Assembly: GCA_031281345.1 (NCBI GenBank)
Contig: JAITFN010000015.1
Span: forward strand, 29,116 to 93,115
DNA length: 64,000 bases
Origin: Candidatus Fibrimonadaceae bacterium
Lineage (GTDB): Bacteria; Fibrobacterota; Fibrobacteria; Fibrobacterales; Fibrobacteraceae
Direction: 5' to 3'
Position numbers and translations under genes: made by a program. Below, in pieces: positions 1 to 7,885 of this stretch. Every line of letters begins with the position of its first letter. Positions within the stretch are counted from its first letter, which is position 1. The notes under the pieces are model-generated. The model saw nothing but the letters and a program-made list of their open reading frames with translations, ran no database searches and was not told the origin of the DNA.

Positions 1-231
1 GCAAGACAAAATGCTTCTGCTTAAATCAGTTCCATTTAGTTCACTCAATAGTTCATCTTTATACAGTCGTAAACTCATAAGTACATATCTCAGGATGGCT
101 ATTTCTTGTTCCTTGGTTTTCTCGTATACGCAACGGGTCTCTAGTTCTTTATATCTTTTAAAAAGAAAATAAAGACGTTCTAATTGACATTTTACATCGT
201 TTAATTTTTGCGTTGTCGTTTTAAAGTTCAT
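1..231 (-). CDS. Partial hypothetical protein, cut by the window edge
   Basis: An open frame of 77 codons without a stop runs off the left edge. It begins at an ATG (229-231) with a GAGG Shine-Dalgarno five bases upstream, which supports it as a real start. The visible part starts MNFKTTTQKLND and is charged and leucine-rich, so probably helical. No family is recognised. The missing C-terminus prevents any functional call. Confidence 0.6.
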   Translation of the reverse strand, partial: MNFKTTTQKLNDVKCQLERLYFLFKRYKELETRCVYEKTKEQEIAILRYVLMSLRLYKDELLSELNGTDLSRSILSC

Positions 232-420
232 TTTAACCTCTTAGTACAATATATAAGTTATAGGGGCTATTCATAGCTTTGTTTTGCCTTTATCAATAAA
301 AATTATTTTGCTATTGGCTACATTCATTGCGGTATTCTGTCATTACCAATATGGTTGCCTTATGTGGTTAGCATTGAGTAATAACTGGATGTACCCAATT
401 TCGGGAATTATTTACTTATT

Positions 421-927
421 CTAAAAAAACACATTTTTTTTCTCTTTTCTACAATCCCAATCTTCATCGGTATAGGAGCGTATAGAATTTAAATCTATTA
501 TGTCTTTTAAATTACCTTCTTCGGTATTATCGCATACAAGCATTACATGGAATACAATGTCGTTACTAGCACCGCATATTTCTGCATTATATGGTTTTAT
601 TTTGTATAAAACTATACCTTTCGAAAGAATCCAATATTTAATAATGGTAGATGGGGTAGCAAAGTACATAGCAAAATAATTACATTTAGATTCTGCATAA
701 TCTTTATCAAATACGTGCGGAAACCATGACTCTAAAGTGTCTTTGCCAAGAATAAAACCATTCTTATATTTTGGACGTAGATGTTCACTCTTATCTCCAA
801 TCATTCTATAAGATACTACCGCTTTGCTATTAATGGGTGGAACCTCGCTGAAAAACCAATTGCAAGAAAAAAATGCAACCGATGTTACAAAAATGCAAAC
901 AAATCTACCAATAGAGACTTTCATCAA
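421..927 (-). CDS. Hypothetical lipoprotein
   Basis: A 168-residue protein with an N-terminal hydrophobic segment ending in a lipobox-like FFSC, so Cys22 is the expected lipidation site and the protein should be membrane anchored. The rest is not recognised. Its start overlaps the stop of the upstream protease gene by four bases (ATGA), which implies translational coupling in a two-gene operon. A role connected to the protease, for example as a partner or substrate-binding lipoprotein, is inference from that arrangement only. A second ATG one codon downstream would serve equally well as start. Confidence 0.7.
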   Translation of the reverse strand: MMKVSIGRFVCIFVTSVAFFSCNWFFSEVPPINSKAVVSYRMIGDKSEHLRPKYKNGFILGKDTLESWFPHVFDKDYAESKCNYFAMYFATPSTIIKYWILSKGIVLYKIKPYNAEICGASNDIVFHVMLVCDNTEEGNLKDIIDLNSIRSYTDEDWDCRKEKKNVFF

Positions 928-2711
928 AAATTCTCGCGCAAGTGATAACCTAAAAGTACATTGCCGCCAGCGTTAAAACTTCTTTTGAAAATTATAGTTA
1001 AAGGTGCATTTGACTGTGTGACAAAATCAACAACTTCAAAAGCATTCGTTGATGATGTTGAAGAAGCAATTCTTTTACCGTTTTGCTCAACATATAAACC
1101 AATGATTTGAGGGGATCTTCCAAATTGATAAACAAAAGTACCGGAAACAAGCCATGCTATGGCTATCCTATAACGTTTATTCGCTTGAATATTATTTTCT
1201 GTAAATTTTATTTCTTTATTGGAGTCAAAGAAATCAGAATTTCCTCCATTCCACCATGCGCTTCTTGTTCCCCAAGCAACGCTGGAATAAGTCATAATTC
1301 CTTTAGCAATTTGAGAATAATTGTCTGTATCCCAAGAATTAGCATTTTGAATAGGTATCGTTTCTCCAGTCAAAAGAACCGCTTTCATTAAAGCTGGCTG
1401 TCGCTTAAAAAAAGGATGCTGATCTAATAGTGAAGCTGTAAAACCTGCCGCAAGAGGAGTAGCTGCACTTGTGCCATCTATGAAACCATAAATACCCATA
1501 TCTATGTCGGTATACATTGCTATTTCAGGCTTATCGCTACCTTTGTTGATATCATTGACTAACATAGTGACGTTATTTCTAAGTAAAGGGTTTTTCCAAC
1601 TAGAGCTCCACGAGTCATAATCAACATAGCGATTTGTAGCAGGATCTATCGCGCCAACAGTTATGACATTCATAGCTTTACCCGGAGATGTTACAGGGAT
1701 ATACTTGTCGTTTCCAGCAGATACAAAATTTATTACTTTATTTTCATAAATGTAATTATCCATATTCGCATCACGGCCGCCGTAGAAAGCATTACCTTTG
1801 TCATAATAATAACTATGCGTACCTATTTCTAAAGGAGGGGAATATGAAAATGGATTTGAAGGATACGGAGCGGAACTATTAATTCCAAAAATATGTGCTG
1901 AAGTGGCAGCTTTTTGCACAACATTTACAACCCTACTATGATGCGTATCATAAGTACCAGTACATTTATCTGTATATCTGCCTGAATCTACTATTGGAAA
2001 ATTTGTATTCCTACAATTAATCTCCGCTACGTAAACTCCTATTCTTTTGCCATCATAACCAATATTATGGGCAGTTGACAACTGAATTGTTGACAAAATA
2101 GAGACTATACTGGCAGTTGATTCTGGTTCTTTATAATCGTCAATAATGAGTTCTTTATAATTTTTTGTCAGCTCGTAAATTTCCTCTGCCGTCATCCACG
2201 CTGTCCAGCTACGGTCATCTGAACTTATTACACCTTGAACAGGCAAATCTCTTTTGCCTCTTTTTTCTTGTCTAAATTTTGCCAAATTCTTATCTAAATA
2301 TTCAAGGTATTCTTTTTCACTTATTTTTTTACCATTAAATGAATAATTATGTTTTTTAGTTTCGGAATTGTATTCATAGCTGGCATACGCAGGTTCTATA
2401 TTATTTTCACGTATATGCATATCCGAAACAAGAACCAGCCTTTTTTGTTTATTATCTACAACCTTTACCTCTCCTTTTCCGATTTTATCGGTACTTGATT
2501 TTACCCTACCCTTAACATCAGTCTTCATTTCAATAGTCTTTTTCTCGCTGGCTTTGGCGAGTTGTTCGTTCATCCACTTTTCCACATCTGGGCTTATTAT
2601 TACCACATTGGGATCGTAAGGAGGCAGATATTCTTCTTGTGAATATGTATTTTGCCAAGCAAAACAAAACAGAAAGGCCAAAAACATCAATGATTCGAAA
2701 GAGATTTTCAT
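924..2711 (-). CDS. Secreted subtilisin-like (S8) serine protease with a non-canonical active site
   Basis: A 595-residue exported protein. Residues 1-25 are a signal peptide, about 30-200 form an N-terminal region that may be a propeptide, and about 220-450 form the S8 core. The serine motif GTSAATP (Ser415), the oxyanion motif SAGN (Asn334) and a histidine box HHSRV (His257) are visible. At the usual Asp position (VAVID in subtilisin) the sequence is VAEIN, so the catalytic Asp is replaced by Asn232, or Glu230 acts instead. The N-terminal region resembles the lipoprotein at 23854. AGGAG precedes the ATG. S8 membership is firm; activity is uncertain. Confidence 0.85.
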   Translation of the reverse strand: MKISFESLMFLAFLFCFAWQNTYSQEEYLPPYDPNVVIISPDVEKWMNEQLAKASEKKTIEMKTDVKGRVKSSTDKIGKGEVKVVDNKQKRLVLVSDMHIRENNIEPAYASYEYNSETKKHNYSFNGKKISEKEYLEYLDKNLAKFRQEKRGKRDLPVQGVISSDDRSWTAWMTAEEIYELTKNYKELIIDDYKEPESTASIVSILSTIQLSTAHNIGYDGKRIGVYVAEINCRNTNFPIVDSGRYTDKCTGTYDTHHSRVVNVVQKAATSAHIFGINSSAPYPSNPFSYSPPLEIGTHSYYYDKGNAFYGGRDANMDNYIYENKVINFVSAGNDKYIPVTSPGKAMNVITVGAIDPATNRYVDYDSWSSSWKNPLLRNNVTMLVNDINKGSDKPEIAMYTDIDMGIYGFIDGTSAATPLAAGFTASLLDQHPFFKRQPALMKAVLLTGETIPIQNANSWDTDNYSQIAKGIMTYSSVAWGTRSAWWNGGNSDFFDSNKEIKFTENNIQANKRYRIAIAWLVSGTFVYQFGRSPQIIGLYVEQNGKRIASSTSSTNAFEVVDFVTQSNAPLTIIFKRSFNAGGNVLLGYHLRENF

Positions 2712-2884
2712 AGAAACACTCCTAGTTTAATTTTATAAAATATACAAAATTAGTTTAATGATTAAAGTGAATAATTTCAGTATATGTATGGTAACCTTTG
2801 GGAATGGCTAAATTCGCTAAAAAACAACATTTCAATTCTATTTTTAGAGTCTTAAAATCCCCAAAAGTCTTATATAAATTTTTC

Positions 2885-2890
2885 TATATT
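2885..2890 (+). promoter_or_regulatory. Probable -10 box of pssA, eight bases before the ATG
   Basis: TATATT sits with its last base eight bases before the pssA ATG at 2899. There is no Shine-Dalgarno sequence between, and no good -35 box at 17 bases. The spacing would place the transcription start at or within a base or two of the ATG, so the mRNA may be leaderless. The same layout recurs in this window (rpmH, 7121, 23854, 58625). Confidence 0.4.
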
Positions 2891-2898
2891 ACTCCCGT

Positions 2899-3660
2899 AT
2901 GCATAACGCGAAGTTCATAGTTCCAAATGCTTTCACCAGCATTAATTTTTTACTCGGTGTAGCTTCTATATGTTGCTCTGCCGGTTTGTTTGAAATAAAA
3001 AACGAATATCATGTGGTTATGGGGGCGCATTTCATAATTTTTTGCGCATTACTAGACAAATTAGACGGTTTTGCCGCCCGTGCTTTTAACGCAAGCTCGG
3101 AATTCGGGGCGCAGTTCGACAGCCTTGCAGACTTAATAGCATTTGGTTTAGCACCCGCATTTATGATAATGTTTGCCTATAAAGATATATTGCCAGATTG
3201 GTATGAATCGCACAAACTAGCCCTATTTGCCGGAGCTGCGGTTTATATGGTATGTGCCGCTATGAGGCTTGCCAAATACAACGCAATGGATAACGATTCC
3301 TACCCCGATTATTTCTCTGGAATGCCCTCTACTTTTGCTGGGATTGTAAATGCCTTGGTCGTAATTTTGCTCTGCAAGTATAAATTCTTTGACTCTTGCC
3401 CCGATATTCTCTACATTCCCCTGGTGATTATGCTAATTACCAGCGTACTTATGGTTAGCCCCTTGTTTCTTGCTAAACTAAAAAAGAGAAAAAGCAATAT
3501 CATAAACGCAATACAAGTGATAAACATAGCCGGGGCTTATATTGCGGGCTTTGCCATGATTTTGCCTGAATATCTAATGGCTTTGGTACTCATATATTTT
3601 ATAATAGGTTTTGCGCACGGAATAATAACCCGCAATAAAATAACAGCTAAGGAGCCTTAA
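2899..3660 (+). CDS. pssA: CDP-diacylglycerol--serine O-phosphatidyltransferase
   Basis: A 253-residue integral membrane enzyme that makes phosphatidylserine from CDP-diacylglycerol and serine, the entry to phosphatidylethanolamine synthesis. The CDP-alcohol phosphatidyltransferase signature DG-x2-AR-x8-G-x3-D-x3-D is complete (DGFAAR followed by GAQFDSLAD, about residues 56-80), with several hydrophobic helices after it. The next gene starts directly after the stop codon, so pssA, the 73-residue protein and ispE form one transcription unit. No phosphatidylserine decarboxylase is in view. Confidence 0.93.
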   Translation: MHNAKFIVPNAFTSINFLLGVASICCSAGLFEIKNEYHVVMGAHFIIFCALLDKLDGFAARAFNASSEFGAQFDSLADLIAFGLAPAFMIMFAYKDILPDWYESHKLALFAGAAVYMVCAAMRLAKYNAMDNDSYPDYFSGMPSTFAGIVNALVVILLCKYKFFDSCPDILYIPLVIMLITSVLMVSPLFLAKLKKRKSNIINAIQVINIAGAYIAGFAMILPEYLMALVLIYFIIGFAHGIITRNKITAKEP

Positions 3661-3882
3661 ATGGAAGCGGAAACCTCAAGTGATGTTTTATACTATATAT
3701 GGTTTGCTGTTCTTGTGGCTTTTTTGGTAATTCTGTTTGTTGCAAAATCTAAATTTGATAACAGTTTTGCCAAAAGACAAGAACGCCGCAGAATGCTAAT
3801 ATATTCAAAAATAAAACTCACACCCTCAAATGAAGGACAAAATAGAGCACTGAAAATAAAAAGAATTAGAGATTTAAGATGA
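3661..3882 (+). CDS. Small single-pass membrane protein
   Basis: A 73-residue protein with one hydrophobic segment at about residues 9-28 followed by a basic, arginine/lysine-rich tail, so the tail is expected to be cytoplasmic. The ATG follows the pssA stop without a gap and its stop overlaps the ispE ATG by four bases (ATGA). This tight packing supports it as a translated gene. No family is recognised. Confidence 0.7.
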   Translation: MEAETSSDVLYYIWFAVLVAFLVILFVAKSKFDNSFAKRQERRRMLIYSKIKLTPSNEGQNRALKIKRIRDLR

Positions 3883-4718
3883 TTTTAGCCGAACTTGCAC
3901 CTGCAAAAATAAATCTTTTTTTATCCATAATAAATAAAAGAGAAGATGGATACCACGATATTGGCACAATGTTCCACACCCTTAATTGCGGAGACCGTCT
4001 TTTTGGCGAGCGAGACAGCAGCGGCGAAATTTCTATCTCTTACAATAATCCGCAAGAATACTCACCTAAAAAAGACCTAGTTTGCAAAGCAGCAGAGAAA
4101 TTAAAAGAAAAACATATGATTTCAAGCGGAGTTCGTTTTTATTTGGAAAAAAACTTACCTCTGGGTGCAGGGCTTGGCGGCGGAAGTTCCGATGCAGCAG
4201 CCGCGCTCAGGCTTTTGAACAAATTATGGGGTCTGCGCGCCAGCTCAGAAGAATTAGAAGAAATAGGGAGGGGCATAGGGGCCGATATTGCCTTTTTTGT
4301 GAAAGGCGGGGCTGCGTTTGCAACTGGTATTGGCGATATTTTAACACCGCAAAACACAATAGAGAGCGATTGCTGCATAATTTTAGCCACGCCCAAATGC
4401 TCAGTTTCCACCGCCGATGCCTATAAAGACGTTATCCCTGCTGGCACCCTGCACTGGCAAAACTTTTTGAAGAATACAAACCCCTTAGACAATTTATACA
4501 ATCAATTTGAAGAAACCGTGCTCGAAAAATATCCCCTTATAAATTCCTTAAAGCAAAAATTAAATGATTGCGGAGGAAACTCCCTGCTCTCTGGCAGTGG
4601 CTCTAGCGTTTTTTCTCTATTTTATTCTTTGGAAAGCGCGGTGAATGCTTATGAGACTGTTAAAGATGAATGCAGGTTTTTACGGATTACGAGTTTTTCT
4701 CCAAGAAATTATTTTTAA
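3879..4718 (+). CDS. ispE: 4-diphosphocytidyl-2-C-methyl-D-erythritol kinase
   Basis: A 279-residue GHMP-family kinase that phosphorylates CDP-methylerythritol in the non-mevalonate isoprenoid pathway. The N-terminal PAKINLFL motif and the glycine-rich ATP loop LPLGAGLGGGSSDAAAA (about residues 94-110) are diagnostic, and a second glycine motif SGSGSSVF lies near the C-terminus. The length is normal. Its start is coupled by four bases to the gene upstream, and its last 32 bases overlap the 3' end of the convergent gene at 4687. Confidence 0.95.
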   Translation: MILAELAPAKINLFLSIINKREDGYHDIGTMFHTLNCGDRLFGERDSSGEISISYNNPQEYSPKKDLVCKAAEKLKEKHMISSGVRFYLEKNLPLGAGLGGGSSDAAAALRLLNKLWGLRASSEELEEIGRGIGADIAFFVKGGAAFATGIGDILTPQNTIESDCCIILATPKCSVSTADAYKDVIPAGTLHWQNFLKNTNPLDNLYNQFEETVLEKYPLINSLKQKLNDCGGNSLLSGSGSSVFSLFYSLESAVNAYETVKDECRFLRITSFSPRNYF

Positions 4719-5205
4719 CTTCAACATATTTTTTCGCACTCCACTCGCAGTGTTTTATTTCATCTTCTGTCAAATCCCTAACTCTGCGTGCCGGACTTCC
4801 GGTTATTAGGGAATAAGGCGGAAATTCTTTGCCACTGGTGACAAGGGCGCAGGCGCCAACAATGCTGTGGTGGCCAATTACGGCTCCGTCCATAACGCAA
4901 GCCCCCATACCAATTATGCAATAATCCTCAACTGTGCAAGCGTGGATAATGGCATTGTGACCAACTGTCACTCCCTCACCTATAACAACTCCTTTGTCGC
5001 TTGCCAAATGCACCGTTGAATTATCTTGAACGTTTGAGTTTTTCCCAATTTTTATGCTGTTTATATCTCCTCGCAAAACCGCATTGTGAAAAATGGAAAC
5101 ATCATCTGAGAGTTCCACATCGCCTATAACGCGGGCACCTGGAGCTATGAACACATCTCTCCCAACAAGTGGCTCTTTTCCTTTAAATGCGTAAATCCCT
5201 TTCAT
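4687..5205 (-). CDS. Gamma-carbonic-anhydrase-like hexapeptide-repeat protein
   Basis: A 172-residue left-handed beta-helix protein of the YrdA/PaaY/CaiE type. Hexapeptide repeats fill about residues 15-140. The three expected metal-ligand histidines are present: one in STVHLA and two in VGHNAIIHAC. The family contains real zinc or iron carbonic anhydrases and uncharacterised members, so catalysis is likely but not certain. It overlaps the exbD-like gene upstream by four bases and is therefore the last gene of an exbB-exbD unit. Confidence 0.88.
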   Translation of the reverse strand: MKGIYAFKGKEPLVGRDVFIAPGARVIGDVELSDDVSIFHNAVLRGDINSIKIGKNSNVQDNSTVHLASDKGVVIGEGVTVGHNAIIHACTVEDYCIIGMGACVMDGAVIGHHSIVGACALVTSGKEFPPYSLITGSPARRVRDLTEDEIKHCEWSAKKYVEVKNNFLEKNS

Positions 5206-5624
5206 TTTTTCTTTTTCTCTCTTTTTGGGGTTACTCCTTTGTCGGATGTTAAAAAACCTAGCTGTTTAACACCAGCAAGCTGAACCAAAGATACAATTTT
5301 CATAACAATGCCATAATGCACGGATTCATCGGATTGTATCACCACCGGTATATCACTATTGCAAAGCGATTCAAAAATTTTATCAAAATTGTTCATGCGC
5401 ACTTCCATACCTTCAATGAAAATTTTTTCTTCCTTGTTTATGGAAACTGTGCACATCTTTTTCTGTTCCAAGGTAGGTGCTTCGGCATTTGGCAAATCTA
5501 CCTTTATGCCTTGGCTCATAAGAGGAGCAGATATTAAAAAAACTATCAAGATGGCAAAAACAACATCTATCATGTTGGTTAAGTTCATCTCTTGGTTCAG
5601 CGATTTTCCGCGGCTTCTTTTCAT
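5202..5624 (-). CDS. ExbD/TolR-type biopolymer transport protein
   Basis: A 140-residue protein with one N-terminal transmembrane helix (about residues 18-40) that carries the conserved aspartate context NMIDVVFAILIVF, followed by a periplasmic domain. ExbD/TolR proteins couple the proton-motive force, with ExbB/TolQ, to outer-membrane processes. Two bases separate it from the upstream exbB-like gene. Whether the pair energises TonB transport or acts as a Tol system cannot be decided because no tonB, tolA, tolB or pal is in view. Confidence 0.9.
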   Translation of the reverse strand: MKRSRGKSLNQEMNLTNMIDVVFAILIVFLISAPLMSQGIKVDLPNAEAPTLEQKKMCTVSINKEEKIFIEGMEVRMNNFDKIFESLCNSDIPVVIQSDESVHYGIVMKIVSLVQLAGVKQLGFLTSDKGVTPKREKKKK

Positions 5625-5626
5625 AA

Positions 5627-6337
5627 TTATCTTTTGGCTGTTTCTCTTTCTGTGAAAACTTTTTCTATGGCGAGCAAATCCCCGCGTTTGAATAAACTTA
5701 GCAAGCGCGATGCAAAATTGTAATAAAAAATTTCTTGGCGGGTATTGCGCGAAACAAAATAGTTATATGCAATGGAAGCAGGAATGGCAGCTATCAATCC
5801 TGCAACGGTGGTCACCAAGGCAACCGCTATGCCTGGGGCAACAACGCTCAAATCTGCCGAGCCGTGCGTTCCAATTTCGTAAAAAGACTGCATAATTCCC
5901 CAAACGGTTCCAAAAAGCCCAAAAAACGGCGAAACGTTGGAAGCCATTGCCAAAAAAGAGAGTTTGCCATCGTCTATCATTCTGCAAGCCTCTACCTCGC
6001 GCTGTATGGTGTCTTCTAGCATTTCTGAGCGAGGGCCAAGGGTTTCAACGCTAACAAAGGGGCTTAAATTTTTAGCCTCTTCTAGCACTGCGCCTGTTAT
6101 GAATCTAAGCGGGCACTTAGGTGCTGCTGCAAAAAAACTCTCCACTTCCGCAAAATGGTTTACGCGTTCAAAATTTTTATAAAAACGAATATTTGCGCCC
6201 ATTTTGTTTTTAAGGGAGAGATATTTTGTTATTATTATTCCCCAAGCAAATAGCGAAAAACAGCATAAAATTAAAAGTACAGCTATGGTAACAGGGTCGC
6301 CCAGCGACATTTTAATTATTTCAAAAGTGATTTTCAT
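5627..6337 (-). CDS. MotA/TolQ/ExbB proton channel family protein
   Basis: A 236-residue inner-membrane protein with three hydrophobic segments. The central part around VSPFFGLFGTVWGIMQSF and the following VAPGIAVALVTTVAGLIAAIPA are the conserved helices of the family. It forms the channel with the ExbD/TolR protein encoded two bases downstream. It is the first gene of the exbB-exbD-gamma carbonic anhydrase unit and is divergent from rpmH. Confidence 0.9.
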   Translation of the reverse strand: MKITFEIIKMSLGDPVTIAVLLILCCFSLFAWGIIITKYLSLKNKMGANIRFYKNFERVNHFAEVESFFAAAPKCPLRFITGAVLEEAKNLSPFVSVETLGPRSEMLEDTIQREVEACRMIDDGKLSFLAMASNVSPFFGLFGTVWGIMQSFYEIGTHGSADLSVVAPGIAVALVTTVAGLIAAIPASIAYNYFVSRNTRQEIFYYNFASRLLSLFKRGDLLAIEKVFTERETAKR

Positions 6338-6367
6338 AGCGGGTAATTTAGAAAATTTCGCATTTCC

Positions 6368-6396
6368 TTGACAAAATTTTCAATTTTTTCTATATT
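6368..6396 (+). promoter_or_regulatory. Consensus promoter of rpmH
   Basis: TTGACA (6368-6373) and TATATT (6391-6396) are separated by 17 bases, an almost perfect sigma-70-type promoter. The rpmH ATG at 6405 follows the -10 box by only eight bases and has no Shine-Dalgarno sequence, so transcription should start at or next to the ATG. Confidence 0.8.
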
Positions 6397-6404
6397 TAAA
6401 CCCT

Positions 6405-6560
6405 ATGAAAAGGACTTTTCAACCACATAATCGCAAACGTGCCAACAAACACGGCTTTAGGCACCGCATGGAAGACCGCTGGGGTCGCGACGTACTAAGC
6501 TCTCGCCGCTCCAAAGGCAGAAAAAGGCTCACCGTAAGTGATGAGTTATACAAAAAATAA
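6405..6560 (+). CDS. rpmH: 50S ribosomal protein L34
   Basis: A 51-residue, strongly basic protein starting [18 protein letters not shown], the signature of L34. It is a structural protein of the large ribosomal subunit. The rpmH-rnpA-yidD order is conserved across bacteria and usually lies near the replication origin, although no dnaA or origin is visible here. Internal residues about 22-30 (MEDRWGRDV) differ from the common MRTRAGR pattern. Confidence 0.95.
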   Translation: MKRTFQPHNRKRANKHGFRHRMEDRWGRDVLSSRRSKGRKRLTVSDELYKK

Positions 6561-6575
6561 CCGCTAAGGCTCATT

Positions 6576-6908
6576 TTGGGCACGCTTAGGAATTTTCGCT
6601 TTCCCTCGCAGGATTCTTACAATGTTGTGGCATCTAAGGGCAAAAAGCTCCGAATTGGCTTTTTAAGCCTTAAAATTATGCCTGCACCCGATGCCTGCAA
6701 TAGGTTTTGCTTTGTTGTTAAAAAGAAAAGCGGAAACGCTGTTTTTCGCAATAAATGCCGCCGAATTCTGCGTTCTGTGTTATTCAAAGAAGCAAAAAAC
6801 TTCAAATCGCCCGCTTGGATTATGGCTCTTGTTGAAATGAGCCAAGCAGATGCAAATTGGGAGGCTCTGAGGGGAGATGCCGGAAAGCTGGTGCTTGAAC
6901 TATGTTGA
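6576..6908 (+). CDS. rnpA: Ribonuclease P protein component
   Basis: A 110-residue basic protein that assists the RNase P RNA in 5' maturation of tRNAs. The conserved helix NAVFRNKCRRILRSVL corresponds to the RNR motif region (usually NRVKRR). The frame opens with TTG at 6576 with AAGG seven bases upstream; no suitable ATG exists, so the TTG start is preferred. It follows rpmH by 15 bases and overlaps yidD by seven. Confidence 0.9.
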   Translation: MGTLRNFRFPSQDSYNVVASKGKKLRIGFLSLKIMPAPDACNRFCFVVKKKSGNAVFRNKCRRILRSVLFKEAKNFKSPAWIMALVEMSQADANWEALRGDAGKLVLELC

Positions 6909-7102
6909 TTAAACTCATAAAATTATATCAAAAAGTGCATCCAGCTTTTTTTAGTGGGTGTTGCAGGTTTTACCCAACTTGCTCAAATTATGCCATAGAA
7001 GCACTGGAAAAACACGGCATTATAAAAGGCATTCTACTTACAATATGGCGAATCTTACGTTGCCAGCCTTTTTGCAAAGGCGGCTTTGACCCTGTTCCGT
7101 AG
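6902..7102 (+). CDS. yidD: Membrane protein insertion efficiency factor YidD
   Basis: A 66-residue protein with the typical HPAFFSGCCRFYPTCSNYA block and the C-terminal LRCQPFCKGGFDPVP block, including the conserved cysteines. It is a small inner-membrane-associated factor that helps YidC-dependent insertion. It starts inside the end of rnpA. Contrary to the usual order, yidC does not follow. Confidence 0.95.
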   Translation: MLIKLIKLYQKVHPAFFSGCCRFYPTCSNYAIEALEKHGIIKGILLTIWRILRCQPFCKGGFDPVP

Positions 7103-7114
7103 GTTTACTATATT
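7086..7114 (+). promoter_or_regulatory. Promoter of the CnoX-like gene, inside the end of yidD
   Basis: TTGACC (7086-7091) and TATATT (7109-7114) have a 17-base spacer. The -35 box lies within the last codons of yidD. The ATG at 7121 follows the -10 box by six bases without a Shine-Dalgarno sequence, so this promoter predicts a leaderless mRNA. Confidence 0.7.
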
Positions 7115-7120
7115 TCTCAC

Positions 7121-7885
7121 ATGCCTGTAATTCAAACCGATATTGAAACATTTGAGCAAATTGTAATAAATGGCTCTGCGGAAAAAGCTATTGCGGTTGC
7201 TTTTGAGGCATCACCTGCGCTGGAAAAACTCGCCAGCGAACTTAGATTCACCATAGCAAAGCTAGACCCCGAAGACCCTAACAACCAGCAGCTTGCCGCT
7301 TACCTGCGCGTAAGCGCAATAACCGATATTCGCATTTTCAAAAACAGGCAAATTGTAGCCAACATAGATGGCACTCTTTCCGAAGCAGAGCTAAAAAAAC
7401 AACTCTTGCCGTTTTTTTTATCAGAAGAAGAAAGTCTGTTGCTAAATGCCGAAGAAGCCATAAATTTTGGGCAAGCAACTGCGGCTATAAAAATTCTGCA
7501 AAAACTATTTGAAAAAAATCCGAGCAACAAAAAAGGTTGCTATCTGCTCGCAAAAGCCAAAGTTATGGCTGGCAAAAAAGAAGAGGCAAAAACTTTATTG
7601 CAAAATATAAAAGAAGGCGATGATTTTTACAATGAATCAAAATCCCTCATTGAGTTAATGGAATTTTACGAAGATGCCGTGCCCCCTTACGACAAGGCTT
7701 ATAAATTAGCATCTCAAAACAAATACAAAGAAGCCTTGGACTCATTTTTAGAACTTATTGAAAACAAGCAAGACAAAGAGGGCAAGGCGAAAAAAGCTAT
7801 GATAACGTTGTTCTCCGTTCTTGGTCCCAAGCACGAGCTGACTTGGGAGTATAGGGCAAAACTCAATAGGTTGATTTATATATAG
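7121..7885 (+). CDS. CnoX/YbbN-like thioredoxin-fold plus TPR protein
   Basis: A 254-residue protein with a thioredoxin-like N-terminal half (about 1-105) and a tetratricopeptide C-terminal half. The stretch around RVSAITDIRIFKNRQIV matches the end of a thioredoxin fold, but no CxxC motif exists, so it cannot act as a disulphide reductase. The C-terminus (VLGPKHELTWEYRAKLNRL) matches the end of YbbN/CnoX proteins, which hold unfolded clients for GroEL and DnaK. A chaperone role is therefore inferred. rlmI begins at its last base. Confidence 0.75.
   Translation: MPVIQTDIETFEQIVINGSAEKAIAVAFEASPALEKLASELRFTIAKLDPEDPNNQQLAAYLRVSAITDIRIFKNRQIVANIDGTLSEAELKKQLLPFFLSEEESLLLNAEEAINFGQATAAIKILQKLFEKNPSNKKGCYLLAKAKVMAGKKEEAKTLLQNIKEGDDFYNESKSLIELMEFYEDAVPPYDKAYKLASQNKYKEALDSFLELIENKQDKEGKAKKAMITLFSVLGPKHELTWEYRAKLNRLIYI

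Noticed and set aside
284..424. Open frame of 46 codons for a hydrophobic peptide between the first two genes
   Set aside because: It has only a TTG start, no Shine-Dalgarno sequence and overlaps the end of the convergent lipoprotein gene; the hydrophobic look may come from AT-rich DNA.
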